DNA from: CAIRTM01 sp963723235
Lineage (GTDB): Bacteria > Desulfobacterota > WTBG01 > CAIYCZ01 > CAIRTM01
Reading direction: 5' to 3'
Assembly: GCA_963723235.1 (NCBI GenBank)
Contig: CAVRPV010000007.1
Span: forward strand, 1-52,435
DNA length: 52,435 bases
The translations under genes were made by a program, and so were the position numbers. This document shows, in pieces, positions 9,688 to 19,427 of this stretch. Below the pieces are notes generated by a model. It searched no databases and had not been told where the DNA came from. It saw nothing but the letters and a program-made list of their open reading frames with translations. The number at the start of each line of letters is the position of its first letter. Position 1 is the stretch's first letter.

Positions 9688-11107
9688 ATGCATACTTTAA
9701 AGACAGTATTGTGTGTGGCTGCTCTGTTCGTTTTCGCGGGCTGCGCGGTCGGGCCTGACTTTAAATCTGCCCGACAAAAAAATGCCTGCGGACTGGCAGG
9801 GCATTGACAATGACCACGGCACGCCAGCCCAGTGCCGCGGTAGCGCAGCCTGTCGCCCACATCGCCTGGTGGCAGACGTTTAATGACCCGATTTTAACCC
9901 GCCTGGTCGAGCAGGCGCTTGCGGCAAATCTCGACCTGAAAATCGCTGAGTCGCGCGTGCGGCAGGCGCGCGCGGCCCGCACGATTGCAGGCGCCGACCT
10001 GTGGCCTCAGCTTGACGCCGCCGGCTCCTATACCCGCAGCCATCCAAACCAGCAGTCAGTGGTGGAGCAGGGACAGCGTTTCGATCTTTTTCAGGCCGGC
10101 CTTGACGCCGCCTGGGAGCTTGATTTTTTCGGTGGAACGCGCCGAAACGTTGAAGCGGCGACAGCGGATATCCAGGCAGCCGAGGATGATCGCCGCGACG
10201 TGATGGTGACGCTTGCCGGCGAGGTTGGCACGACCTATCTCAGCCTGCGCGGCTCTCAGCAGCAGATCGAGATAGCGAAAAAAAATCTTGCCGCCCAGGA
10301 GCACACCGCGGAAATTACGCGCAAGCGCTATGAGGCGGGCCTGGCAAACGGCCTCGACATGGCGAATGCCCTGGGACAGGCGGCATCCACCCGCGCGCAG
10401 ATTCCTGTTCTTGAAACAGCGGCGCAGCAGGCCATCTACAGCCTTTCCGTGCTGCTGGCGCTCGAGCCCGCGGCGCTTGTGGCAGAGCTTGCCCCGGTGG
10501 GGCTGATCCCGGCTGAGCCCGCCGAAATTCCTGTCGGCCTGCCATCGGAGCTTGTGCGCCGCCGGCCCGATATCAGGCGCGCCGAGGCGCAGCTGCACGC
10601 GGCCACGGCAAGTATCGGCATTGCAACCGCCGACCTGTTTCCGCGCTTTTTTCTTACCGGCTCTTATGGCGAGCGGGGCGACGAGTGGCAGACCCTCGGG
10701 AACCGCAGGAATCATTTCTGGTCTGTCGGACCGTCGATAACCTGGCCCGTTTTTGCCGCAGGCCGCATCACGGCAAATATCAAAGTGCAGAACGAGCTTG
10801 CAGGAGCAGGCCCTTGCAGCCTACGATAAAACCGTGCTCACAGCCCTGAAGGATGTTGAAAACGCGCTGACGTCCTATGCCAAGGAGCAGCAGCACTACG
10901 CGGCGCTCGACCGAGGCCGTGACCAACGGCCGCAAGGCCGTCGATATCTCCACGCGCCTGTACAAGGCGGGCCGCTCCGACTTTCTCAACGTGCTGGTCT
11001 CCCAGCGCGCCCTGTTCGCCTATGAAGAGGCCTGGGTGCAAAGCAGCCGCAAACTGGCCACCGATTTGGTCGCCCTTTACAAGGCCCTGGGCGGCGGGTG
11101 GGAGTAA
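9688..11107 (+). CDS. NodT/TolC-family outer-membrane channel lipoprotein, several frameshifts
   Basis: Outer-membrane duct completing the tripartite exporter. N-terminus MHTLKTVLCVAALFVFAGC ends in a lipobox with Cys at about residue 19, followed by AVGPDFK as in NodT proteins. Two OEP repeats follow: WWQTFNDPILTRLVEQALAA, ARTIAGADLWPQLDAAGSYT, FDLFQAGLDAAWELDFFGG; then LPSELVRRRPDIRRAEAQLH, GIATADLFPRFFLTGSYG and GPSITWPVFAAGRI. Frame breaks at about 9770, 9815, 10800 and 10908; the last two resolve to one extra G each and restore NEL-QEQALAAYDKTV and ALTEAVTNGRKAVDIS. Start ATG 9688 has AGGGA 9 bases before it. Confidence 0.85.
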
Positions 11108-11223
11108 AACCGCGGCTGGCAGCAACCCCTCACGGCCTGATACAGGACCCTGCAGCTTGTCCGGCGGCCGTTTTTAAAAAGCAGGATACAACCCCATATA
11201 ATTGGCATGCAAGGAGACCGCAC

Positions 11224-11939
11224 ATGTTTGCAGGCAGATTGACACTGCGCGACATTAGAAAAGAAGCTTCCAATGCGTATACATTTGTATTCGATAAACC
11301 CCGCGCCACATGGCTTGCGGGCCAGCATTGTATGCTTCTCAAACCGCACTTCCCCTTTGACCTGCGAGGCGTAACCCGGGTATTTACCATCTCGTCAGCT
11401 CCCGAGGAAGAAACGCTCTGCTTTACCACACGCTATTTCGATGACCAATCAAGTTCATTCAAGAGAAGCCTCTTTCGCATGCAGCCGGGCGGGCGCTTAT
11501 GGGCCTATGGCCCCTCACCGATATTTGATTATTTCCGTGCTCTTGATACTGGCAGGCACTATGTTTTTCTCACCGGAGGAATCGGCATTACCCCTGTCAG
11601 GGCGACACTAAAACACCATGCAGCAGTATCCGGCATGTTTGGCCGCAACGCTTTTATATGCCAATCGCGATCACGAAGTGATTTTCAAGGAAGAGATTGA
11701 CTCCTTTCAAATCGCCATGAACTCGTTTGCTGTTAGGTATATAACAAGCCGCAACACATTGACGCCGCGCTTATTGCCGAAGCATCCCGGCAGTATTCTG
11801 CACCAATGTTTATCATCTCCGGATCGCGCGGGTTTGTTGATGGCATGGTCGCCATCCTGCGTAATGAACGGGTGTTCAGAAAAGTAATATTATTGCGGAT
11901 AGATTCAAGGCCATACCCTTGAGCGGCGGAGGGGTCTGA
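11224..11939 (+). CDS. FNR-type flavin oxidoreductase, frameshifted
   Basis: Ferredoxin/flavodoxin-NADP reductase fold: an FAD domain with the RVFTISSAP motif (R-x-[YF]-[ST]) near residue 57 and MQPGGRLWAYGP, then an NAD(P) domain opening with LTGGIGITPVRA. No N- or C-terminal iron-sulphur domain, so it is the reductase module alone. Breaks at about 11610-11620, 11745-11760 and 11870; the corrected tail reads YSAPMFIISGSRGFVDGMV and ends at 11939. ATG 11224 follows AGGAGA at about 11211. Electron donor and acceptor cannot be told. The stop codon lies inside a 12-bp palindrome, CTGAGGCCTCAG (11936-11947). Confidence 0.75.
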
Positions 11940-12236
11940 GGCCTCAGCCTGTTTCAGCGAGATTACTACTGGCCGCCAGCATACAGCCAAGATTATAGCG
12001 TGCGTTAAACGAGAGAGCCCCCGTTTTTTTATCTCAGGGTATTCGGCATTCCTGGTTGCGTATTAATGTATGTAGATGTTTTGAAAATGTTCTTACCAGG
12101 CTTCTTTGAACGGTAAGAGGTTTGTTAAGGAAATTATAGCTTTAAATTTTTTCTAGCTGTATTACCATGTCCTACAGGCATACAACATACTGTCCGGTAG
12201 TCATTGTTACTACCACCTGAAGTCCAGCGAGGAGCG
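11940..12236. other. intergenic region before rsmA
   Basis: About 300 bases, becoming AT-rich towards 12140. Apart from the palindrome at 11936-11947 and a T8 run near 12025 I see no gene, RNA signature or convincing promoter. Confidence 0.45.
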
Positions 12237-13082
12237 ATGCAGTTTCCGACAAAATCAATTATCCGCAGTCTTGGAATCAGGCCGCGCAAATCCTGCGGGC
12301 AGAATTTTTTAATCGACGCGGCGATTGCGGAGAAAACGGTCGCGCAGGCCGAGATTGGTGCAGAAGATTGTGTGATTGAAATCGGGCCGGGGCCGGGCGC
12401 GCTTACCTGCTTTATCGCGCGGCAGGCCGCGCGTTTGCACTGTTTTGAGATCGACCGCCAATTGTGTGCGCAGCTGGCGGAAGAGTACCCCGCTGAAAAC
12501 GTGCTTGTGTACAATCAGGATATTTTGCAGGCTGATTTCGCGTCTCTGTGTCCGTCCGGGGGCAGCATGATTCTGATGGGCAGCATTCCCTACAACATTA
12601 CATCCCGGATAGTATTGAAGTTTTTTAGCACTGCATCGCTGTTTAAGAGTGCGGTGCTGATCGTGCAGAAAGAATTCGCCCAGCGGCTGTGCGCTCCCAG
12701 CGGTGGCCGCGATTACGGCATTTTGTCCGTGCTGGCGCAGGCCTACGCTCCGCCCCGGTATTTGTTCACCATTCCGGATACCTGCTTTTATCCGCAGCCC
12801 GATGTGGACTCCGCCGCGATCATGCTGGTGCCTGATACAAGCCGGGACTGGATGGAGGAGCGTGAGGTGTTTTTTCAGAAGGTTGTCAGAGCAGCATTCT
12901 CTACCCGCCGCAAAAAGCTGAAAAACTGCTTGAAGTCGTTGTTGGGCGACGATCCTGCTGAAGCCCAGGCCGGTCTTTTATCTATTGGAATTGATCTTGA
13001 CCGCCGGGCTGAAACGCTTACACTGGAGGAATTCTACGTCTTGGCTGATTTTTTGAGGGTTTTCAGCCTGTCGGGGCTATAA
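12237..13082 (+). CDS. rsmA: 16S rRNA dimethyladenosine transferase (RsmA/KsgA)
   Basis: Dimethylates the two adjacent adenosines in the 3' terminal hairpin of 16S rRNA. 281 residues. Seen: RKSCGQNFLID (the usual SKGQNFL), SAM site VIEIGPGPGALT, acidic FEID after the second strand, catalytic GSIPYNITS (family NIPYNISS), and the C-terminal basic AAFSTRRKKLKNCL. ATG 12237 follows GCGAGGA at about 12227-12233. The lead Asn of motif IV is replaced by Ser (S-I-P-Y), a small oddity since the residue contacting the target adenine is the Asn after Tyr. Intact; ten bases before prmA. Confidence 0.93.
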   Translation: MQFPTKSIIRSLGIRPRKSCGQNFLIDAAIAEKTVAQAEIGAEDCVIEIGPGPGALTCFIARQAARLHCFEIDRQLCAQLAEEYPAENVLVYNQDILQADFASLCPSGGSMILMGSIPYNITSRIVLKFFSTASLFKSAVLIVQKEFAQRLCAPSGGRDYGILSVLAQAYAPPRYLFTIPDTCFYPQPDVDSAAIMLVPDTSRDWMEEREVFFQKVVRAAFSTRRKKLKNCLKSLLGDDPAEAQAGLLSIGIDLDRRAETLTLEEFYVLADFLRVFSLSGL

Positions 13083-13092
13083 AGGAACAGGG

Positions 13093-14018
13093 ATGAAAAC
13101 AGAAGCCGGAAAAGCGTGCAGCAGGCACCGCATTGGATAGAGCTGACAATCAGCGTTGAGAAAAGCTGCGCTGAGGCGGTTGCCGACTGGATTATGGAGC
13201 AGGGCAGCAGCGGCATCGCTGAGGAGACCTGATTCCTGAAATGACAGTGGCCGGGTAATTCTGAAGGGCTATCTGGAAAATGATGCCAAGGCGCGGACAG
13301 GGCCGTGGCGGAAATCGGGCGTCGCCTTTCAGGCGTGCCCGGGCTTTTTGGATGCGGGCTTCCGGACATGCAGGTGCGGGGCTTGCAAGAAGAGGACTGG
13401 AACAAAAAATGGAAATCATTTTTTCAGCCGATCAGCATCACCGAGCGGTTGGTGATTAAGCCGCCCTGGCGCGACTATCATGCCCGGCCGGGCGAAGTGG
13501 TGATTGAACTTGATCCCGGCATGGCCTTCGGCACGGGCACGCACCCCTCGACCCGCATGTGCCTGCGTGTTATTGATGAGTGTGTGCCGGATCTGGGTCC
13601 GGGGGCGCGTATGCTTGATGTGGGTACCGGTTCCGGCATTCTGGCCATTACGGCTGCAAAGCTCGGGCTTGAGTGATGTGCGGCAACTGACATTGACTAT
13701 ACGGCCGTGCGGTGCGCGCGCAAAAATGCCGAGGCCAATCTGGTCGCAGACCGGATTACTTTCAGTACGGATTCGCTTGGAAAAATTGCCGGTGTCTTTG
13801 ATTTGGTGGTTGCCAATATCCTGCCGCATATCCTGATTGACCTGCGGGACGCGCTTATTGATCATACCGCTGAGAAGGGTTACGTTGTCCTTGCGGGCAT
13901 TCTGAATGAAAAGGCCGCTTCGGTGCAGGAGGCGTTTTCGCAAAAACTGAATTTTGTGCGCAGGCTTGAAGAGGAAGAGTGGTGTTGCCTTGTGTTTGAG
14001 AAGCCGGCAGGTTGTTGA
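13093..14018 (+). CDS. prmA: ribosomal protein L11 methyltransferase (PrmA), frameshifted
   Basis: Trimethylates ribosomal protein L11. Seen after correction: N-terminal WIELTISVEKSCAEAVADWI, central EEDWNKKWKSFFQPI, RLVIKPPW, the signature IELDPGMAFGTGTHPSTRMC, SAM site MLDVGTGSGILAITAAKLG, then NAEANLVADRI and FDLVVANILPHIL (NxxxN-type catalytic loop). Frame breaks at about 13110, 13235, 13300 and 13675. The stop codon TGA (14016-14018) is supplied by the first bases of the repeat that follows, so the protein ends in residues encoded by the repeat. ATG 13093 follows AAGGAACAGGG. Confidence 0.88.
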
Positions 14019-14136
14019 AAAACGCTTGTCTCGCTGTGGGATTGCGTTCGTCATTCGTCACTGCGGTGAAGAACAGAGTACGCCTCATTCCTGATGACCA
14101 CGCGCGCCTTGCATCTAAGCATTTTTGAACAACCTG
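14008..14136. repeat. palindromic intergenic repeat, copy 2
   Basis: 129 bases. Left end CAGGTTGTTGAAAAACGC and right end GCATTTTTGAACAACCTG are inverted copies of each other with two mismatches. The interior shares TTCGTCACTGCGG, GAGTACGCCTCATTCCTGATGA and GCGCGCCTTGCATCT with copy 3. It overlaps the prmA stop codon. Confidence 0.85.
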
Positions 14137-14222
14137 CAAACAAGTACCGTTAGCCATGCTATTGTGGCTTGCTGATTGCGACGACGGATATAAAGATTTT
14201 TTAAATTAATGAGAGGTGACGT

Positions 14223-14666
14223 ATGGGTGCTGGGGCGATACCAGTTGATATTCATAAGGCGTTCCGGGAGCGTACAAAGAAAAAGCACGCCCTCGCGATT
14301 TATACGGCTGATTATGGCTATGCGGGCGATGATTGCTTTGATGTGTCTTTTCAGGGCGGGCATTTCATGCTCACCCCTTCAAAAAAGATGCTGCTTGATT
14401 TCCGTCTGGGCCGCATTAATGCCCTGGAGTTTAAAGAGCAGTATTTTGATCAGCTGGAAGCCAGCTTTATTCAGCATCAGTATACCTGGGATGAAATGCT
14501 GAACCGTGAGCGCATTGTGCTGGTGTGCAGCTGTAATGCTGACGATGGTTCCTGCCACAGGCATGCTTTGATTGAATTTTTGAAGCAATTCGGCGTGAAG
14601 TATGCGGGCAAGCTGAAAGTCCAGGCCGAAGGCCGGCGGACACGTGGCAGCCGCAGAAAAAAATAA
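14223..14666 (+). CDS. uncharacterised 147-residue protein, faint DUF488 resemblance
   Basis: No firm family. The C-terminal half has RIVLVCSCNADDGSCHRHAL followed by IEFLKQFGVKYAG, which recalls the C..CHR motif closing DUF488 proteins; the N-terminal half (IYTADYGYAGDDCFDVSFQG) does not match that family well. No signal peptide or membrane segment; basic tail (RRTRGSRRKK) suggests nucleic-acid or ribosome contact, but that is a guess. Well-placed ribosome site GAGGTG before ATG 14223. Stands alone between the copy 2 repeat and the hydrogenase operon. Intact and with normal codon use, so very likely a real gene. Confidence 0.7.
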   Translation: MGAGAIPVDIHKAFRERTKKKHALAIYTADYGYAGDDCFDVSFQGGHFMLTPSKKMLLDFRLGRINALEFKEQYFDQLEASFIQHQYTWDEMLNRERIVLVCSCNADDGSCHRHALIEFLKQFGVKYAGKLKVQAEGRRTRGSRRKK

Positions 14667-14818
14667 GCATGCACGTGGTTGTTATCCCCTGTGTGCTTCG
14701 GATGTGCGGCGCTTGCGCGCCAATATTGCGGTGGCTTCGGTTCTGATAGGTATCCCCGGGTTTATTCGTCACGCAGACATGTATTCTCCTTACGTTCCGC
14801 AATTTCGGCTGTTTTAAC

Positions 14819-14849
14819 TTGTAATTAGCCCCCCTTCATGCGTTATACT
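14819..14849 (+). promoter_or_regulatory. possible promoter of the hydrogenase operon
   Basis: TTGTAA (14819-14824) and TATACT (14844-14849) with a 19-base spacer, about 55 bases before hydC. The -10 is good; the spacing is long. Confidence 0.4.
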
Positions 14850-14904
14850 CGTTGGTGCTGAAAACGTGATTGACACGCCGTCATTTATGGAGGTTCCTTT
14901 TTAC

Positions 14905-15376
14905 ATGGAAGCAGTCAGTCTTGACCGCGCGGAAGCGCTTGTTGCTAAGTGGAAGAACAAAAAGGGCAACCTGATCATGATTTTGCATGATATACAGGAT
15001 GCGTTTGGTTATATTCCCGAGGAAGTTGCCCGCCGTATTTCGCGCCTTCTTGATATTCCCCTGGCACGCATTTATGAAGTGCTCACCTTTTACCATTACT
15101 TCAAACTCAATCAGCCCGGAAAATATAAGATTTCGGTTTGCATGGGCACGGCATGCTATCTGAAGGGCGGCTGCTGAAATTCTGGAGGAGGTCAAAAGCA
15201 TTCTGCATATCGGCGAGGGCCGACAACCTCAGACGGGCTTTTTTATATTGAAAGTGTGCGGTGCCTGGGCTGCTGCGGCCTGGCGCCGGTCATGGCGGTA
15301 AACGGCACAATTTACGGCAACCTGAAAAAGACCGATGTGGTCGGACATCATTTCCCGGTATTCCAAGGAGGCGTAG
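14905..15376 (+). CDS. hydC: HydC: NuoE-like [2Fe-2S] subunit of [FeFe]-hydrogenase, frameshifted
   Basis: Thioredoxin-like ferredoxin subunit passing electrons between NADH dehydrogenase-like HydB and the rest of the complex. Seen: N-terminal helical part with LIMILHDIQDAFGYIPEEVA and LDIPLARIYEVLTFYHYF, then the cluster domain KISVCMGTACYLKGA and, further on, SVRCLGCCGLAPVMAVNG, giving the C-x4-C ... C-x3-C ligand set of NuoE. Frame breaks at about 15170, 15222 and 15343; first and last resolve to one extra G. Corrected end is DIISRYSKEA with TAG at 15374-15376. ATG 14905 is chosen because GGAGG lies 11 bases before; an upstream GTG (14866) is also in frame. Confidence 0.88.
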
Positions 15377-15381
15377 GCAGT

Positions 15382-15747
15382 ATGGCGACAATTTCGGCCC
15401 GAGGATTTCGAGACAATTAAAGAGTCAGAGTGCAGAGCGGCAATGAAAACTTCATACGTGTCGGCATGAGCACCTGCGGCATCGCCGCCGGAGCCGAGCA
15501 AAACATATCGCGCGCTGGGAGAGGAGATTGCAAAACAGGGCCAGTCGGTCAGCCTGCGCACCTGCGGCTGCCTGGGAATGTGCCATGCCGAGCCGCTGGT
15601 TGAGGTATGCATTGAAGGGCTGCCCGGGTGGTGTATTGCAGGGTAACCGAAGAGTGCGCCCGCGAAATAGTGCGCGGACACGTTATGGGCAGGAAGCTTT
15701 TGCAGGATTATATACTGGCCATGCATAACGAGGAAGCATTTTCATGA
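15382..15747 (+). CDS. small thioredoxin-like [2Fe-2S] ferredoxin of the hydrogenase operon, frameshifted
   Basis: About 120 residues, equivalent to the extra thioredoxin-like domain found at or near HydB in other bifurcating hydrogenases. Corrected sequence has PEDFETIKES near the start, the first cluster loop VGMSTCGIAAGAEQ, and the second cluster loop LRTCGCLGMCHAEPLVEV. Frame breaks at about 15395, 15433, 15504 and 15627 (three extra bases, one missing). ATG 15382 follows AAGGAGG at 15365-15371, which lies inside the end of hydC. Its TGA overlaps the ATG of hydB (ATGA at 15744), so the two are coupled. Probably an electron-entry or relay protein of the complex. Confidence 0.78.
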
Positions 15748-17488
15748 GCGAAAAAACCGTACTGTTATAGGACACCACGGCCGGCAGCGATGCCGGAACC
15801 AATGATTTTTTCGGTGTTTTTAAAGCCGCCCTGCGGGAGAGCAATCTGGCCGACAATGTGCGCCTGGTGCGCGTGGCTGATATGGGCATTTACAATCAGG
15901 GCGTGGTCATGACCATCCTGCCTGAAAACATGACCTATGCCAATGTCGAGCCGAGCGACATCAAGCGCATTATCGGGGTTACCCTCAAGCACGGCAACCC
16001 CGTGAAGGATCTGCTCTATAAGCCCCGAGTTCCGGCAGATGCGCCTTGTGCTCAAAAATTGCGGTCGCGATGGATCCGGGAAGCATCGATGAATATATTG
16101 CCGCAGACGGCTACCGTGCCCTGTTGAAAGCCGTTGAGCAGAAAACCCCCGAAGAGATTATTGCCGAGCTTATCGCCAGCGGTCTGCGCGGCCGCGGCGG
16201 CGGCGGCTATTCCACCGGTCTTAAATGGAAGTTTACGCGCGAAGCCGCAGGTGATGAAAAATACATCATCTGCAATGCCGATGAGGGCGATCCCGGCGCC
16301 TACATGGACCGCAGCGTTCTGGAGGGCAATCCGCACTCGGTCATTGAGGGTATGCTGCTGGCCGGTTATGCGATTGGTTCAACGCAAGGTTATTTTTATA
16401 TCCGCGCTGAATACCCGCTGGCGATTGAGCGCGTGCAAAAGGCCATCGACCAGGCACGCGAGCGCGGCCTGCTCGGCAGCAATGTTCTGGGGTCTGATTT
16501 TTCCATGGAGATTGAGATCCGGCTTGGTGCGGGCGCATTTGTCTGCGGTGAGGAAACCGCGCTGATTGCCTCGATTGAGGGCAAGCGGGGCACACCCGTA
16601 CCCCGTCCGCCCTATCCTTCGGTGCGCGGGCTGTGGGGTATGCCCACCTGCATTAATAACGTGGAAACGCTTGCCAACGTTGCCCCGATTATTCTACACG
16701 GGGCCGAATGGTTCGCGGGCATCGGAACGCAGTCCTCAAAGGGGACAAAGGTGTTTGCCGTGACCGGCAAGGTTCGCAATTCCGGGCTCGTCGAGGTTCC
16801 CATGGGCACGACCCTGCGCGATATCGTGTTTGAAATCGGCGGCGGCATTGCCTCGGGCAAGGCATTTAAGGCCGTGCAGACCGGCGGGCCTTCAGGCGGT
16901 GTTATACCGGCAAAGTATCTGGACACGCCTGTAGATTATGACAATTTGCAGAAGCTGGGTTCCATCATGGGCTCCGGCGGCATGATCGTCATGGATGAAG
17001 ACGACTGCATGGTGGATATCGCCAAATTTTATATTACGTTCTGCGTGGAGGAATCCTGCGGCAAATGCGCGCCCTGCCGCATCGGCGGTTATCAGATCAT
17101 GCATATCCTGACCGGCATTACCGAGGGACGCGGAACGCTTGAGGACCTTGATCGTTTGATTCTGATCTCGCGGGCCATGAAAATGGGATCGCTGTGCGGG
17201 CTGGGGCAGACCGCCGCAAACCCGGTTATTTCAACCCTGACGTATTTCGAGGATGAGTACCGGGAGCATATTGTTAACCGCCGTTGCCCGGCGCGCAAAT
17301 GCAAGGCCCTGCTTGAGTTCAGCATCATCCGGCACCTGTGCAAAAAATGCGGCCTGTGCGCGCGTGCCTGTCCTGAAAAAGTGATTAGTGGAGACCGCGA
17401 GCACGGCTATACTATTGATACCGACAAGTGTATACACTGCGGCGTATGTTTTGATGTGTGCAAATTCAACGCTGTTGAGAGGGTTTGA
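15744..17488 (+). CDS. hydB: HydB: NuoF-like NADH-binding subunit of [FeFe]-hydrogenase, frameshifted N-terminus
   Basis: Flavoprotein subunit that binds NAD(H) and FMN. Order: an N-terminal thioredoxin-like domain (LRESNLADNVRLVRVADMG, TYANVEPSDIKRII) that lacks the cluster cysteines; the FMN/NADH core with GLRGRGGGGYSTGLKW, CNADEGDPGAYMDRSVLE, GAGAFVCGEETALIASIEG; the [4Fe-4S] site ESCGKCAPCRIG ... SLCGLGQ; and a C-terminal 2x[4Fe-4S] ferredoxin (CKKCGLCARACPE, CIHCGVCFDVCKFNAVE). This layout is that of Thermotoga-type HydB. Breaks at about 16030 and 16065 each resolve to one extra base. There is also an in-frame TAG at 15768-15770 near the start. From 16080 on the gene is intact. Confidence 0.9.
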
Positions 17489-17490
17489 GC

Positions 17491-19233
17491 ATGATCCAGG
17501 CAACAATCAACGCATAAACCCGTCACGGTGCCTGAGGGCACGTCAATTCTTGAGGCTGCCCGGCAGGTGCAGGTTAAAATACCTACGCTGTGCCATCATC
17601 CGGATCTGCCGCCCACGGCTGCCTGCGGAATCTGCATCGTGCGTCTTGAGGGCACTAAACGCATGTTGCGGGCCTGCTGCACACCGATTGAGCATGGCAT
17701 GAAAATCATTACGCACGATCCAGAGATTGTTGAAGTGCGCCGCACGGTGCTGGAGCTGATTTTGTCCAATCATCCCAATGATTGTCTCAAGTGCGGCCGC
17801 AATCAAAGTTGCGAACTGCAAAATCTGGCCGCTGATTTCGGGATTCGCGAGGAATTGTTTGATAAATTTATCGGGGGCATCCCCAAGGATGATTCAACCA
17901 ACGCGTTTGTCATTGAAGCCGGATAAATGCATTCACTGCGGCCGCTGTATTGAAATCTGCCAGGAGTTGCAGGGCGTGTGGGCGCTTTCTTTTCTGGGGC
18001 GCGGTTTCAACTCGCGTTTTGCGCCCGCAGCCGGGCAGAAACTGGGCGACTCGCCCTGCGTGGTGTGCGGCCAATGCGCGTCACACTGTCCGACCGGCGC
18101 AATTTTTGAAAAAGACGATACGCTGAAGGTATGGCAGGAATTGCAGAATCCCGAAACCTTTTGCGTGGTGCAGATTGCCCCGGTCGTGCGCGTTGCCATC
18201 GGCGAGGCCTTCGGCATGCCGCCCGGCACCAATGTCACGGGAAAGCTCTACACGGTGCTGCGGCGCCTTGGATTCAATGCCGTGTTTGACACTACGTTTG
18301 CCGCTGATGTAACCATCATGGAAGAGGCCAGCGAATTTATAGAGCGCTTTGTGCATGGCAAGGGTCCTTTGCCGCTTATCACCAGCTGTTGTCCGTCCTG
18401 GGTCATCTATCTTGAAAAGCTGGTGCCCGACATGGTCGGTTATTTTTCGTCCTGTAAATCCCCTCAGCAGATCAGCGGCCTGCTCACCAAAACCTATTAT
18501 GCTGAGAAGATGAACATTGACCCGTCTAAAATCGTGGTCGTGTCAATCATGCCCTGCACATCCAAGAAAACCGAGCTGACCCGTACCGAGGAAATGTTTG
18601 CCTCCGGGTATCAGGATGTTGACTATTCGCTGACCACGCGCGAGCTGGCGCGCATGATCAAGCAGACCGGCAAGGATTTCGCTAACCTGCCTGACAGCGA
18701 TCCCGATCATCTGCTCGGTGATTATACGGGCGCGGGCGTTATTTTCGGCACCACCGGCGGTGTTATGGAGGCGGCCCTGCGCACGCCTATTCATTTATTA
18801 CCAAAGAGAAACTGGGAACGCTTGATTTCGAGGGCATTCGCGGTCTTAAAGGCGTGAAAGAGCTGAGTGTTGAAATCGCGGGCACGCAGCGTTAACGTTG
18901 CTGTTGCGCATGGGCTTGGGCAATGTCATGAGCGTTATGAACCGGGTGCGTGAGGCCCGGGACAAGGGCGAGCCTTCACCCTATGATTTTATTGAAGTTA
19001 TGGCCTGCCCGGGAGGCTGCGCCGGCGGTGGTGGCCAGCCCTACGGGGTAACCGACGACATCCGCGCAAAGCGTGCCCAGGGTCTGTATCAGGACGATCG
19101 TGATCGGCAGTTTCGACTCTCGCATGAAAACCCCTGCGTGCAACAGCTGTATGCGGAGTTTCTGGGTGAGCCCCTCAGCCATAAGGCCCACGAGCTTTTA
19201 CACACGCATTATGTGAAGCGCACGCTCGGTTGA
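17491..19233 (+). CDS. hydA: HydA: catalytic [FeFe]-hydrogenase subunit, frameshifted
   Basis: Carries the H-cluster and makes or uses H2. Order: N-terminal [2Fe-2S] domain (TLCHHPDLPPTAACGICIVR ... RACCTPI), His-ligated [4Fe-4S] (HPNDCLKCGRNQSCELQNLA), two [4Fe-4S] (CIHCGRCIEICQ; CVVCGQCASHCPTGA), then the three H-cluster motifs: L1 LITSCCPSWVIYLEK, L2 IMPCTSKKTE, L3 EVMACPGGCAGGGGQP. All ligands are present. Breaks at about 17515, 17915, 18788, 18893 and 18920. The corrected segment after 18788 reads AYSFITKEKLGTLDFEGIRG. With HydB and HydC this fits an electron-bifurcating (group A3-like) enzyme using ferredoxin plus NADH; the bifurcating property is inferred from subunit make-up. No maturase genes (hydE, hydF, hydG) are in the window. 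Confidence 0.92.
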
Positions 19234-19262
19234 GCCCTGCCGTGTGTATAGGATTACATTGC

Positions 19263-19308
19263 CACGGATTAGGTTGTTCAGCACATAAAAATTTCGTGTG
19301 TATCCGTG
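19263..19308 (+). terminator. nested inverted repeat after hydA
   Basis: CACGGAT (19263-19269) pairs with ATCCGTG (19302-19308), with CACA/TGTG pairing inside. It lies 30 bases after hydA and could end the operon transcript, but no T run follows. Confidence 0.35.
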
Positions 19309-19358
19309 CGGCTCGGCATCGATAAAAACGCAAGGTTTATCAGTAGGTTCTGTTTTTC

Positions 19359-19387
19359 TTGATTTATCCCGCACAGATATGTTAAAA
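19359..19387 (+). promoter_or_regulatory. possible promoter for tadA
   Basis: TTGATT (19359-19364) and TTAAAA (19382-19387) with a 17-base spacer, about 40 bases before tadA. Four of six matches in each box. Confidence 0.45.
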
Positions 19388-19427
19388 TTTCAACTCTTGT
19401 GCTCCTTTATATGGATTGCACGAACAG

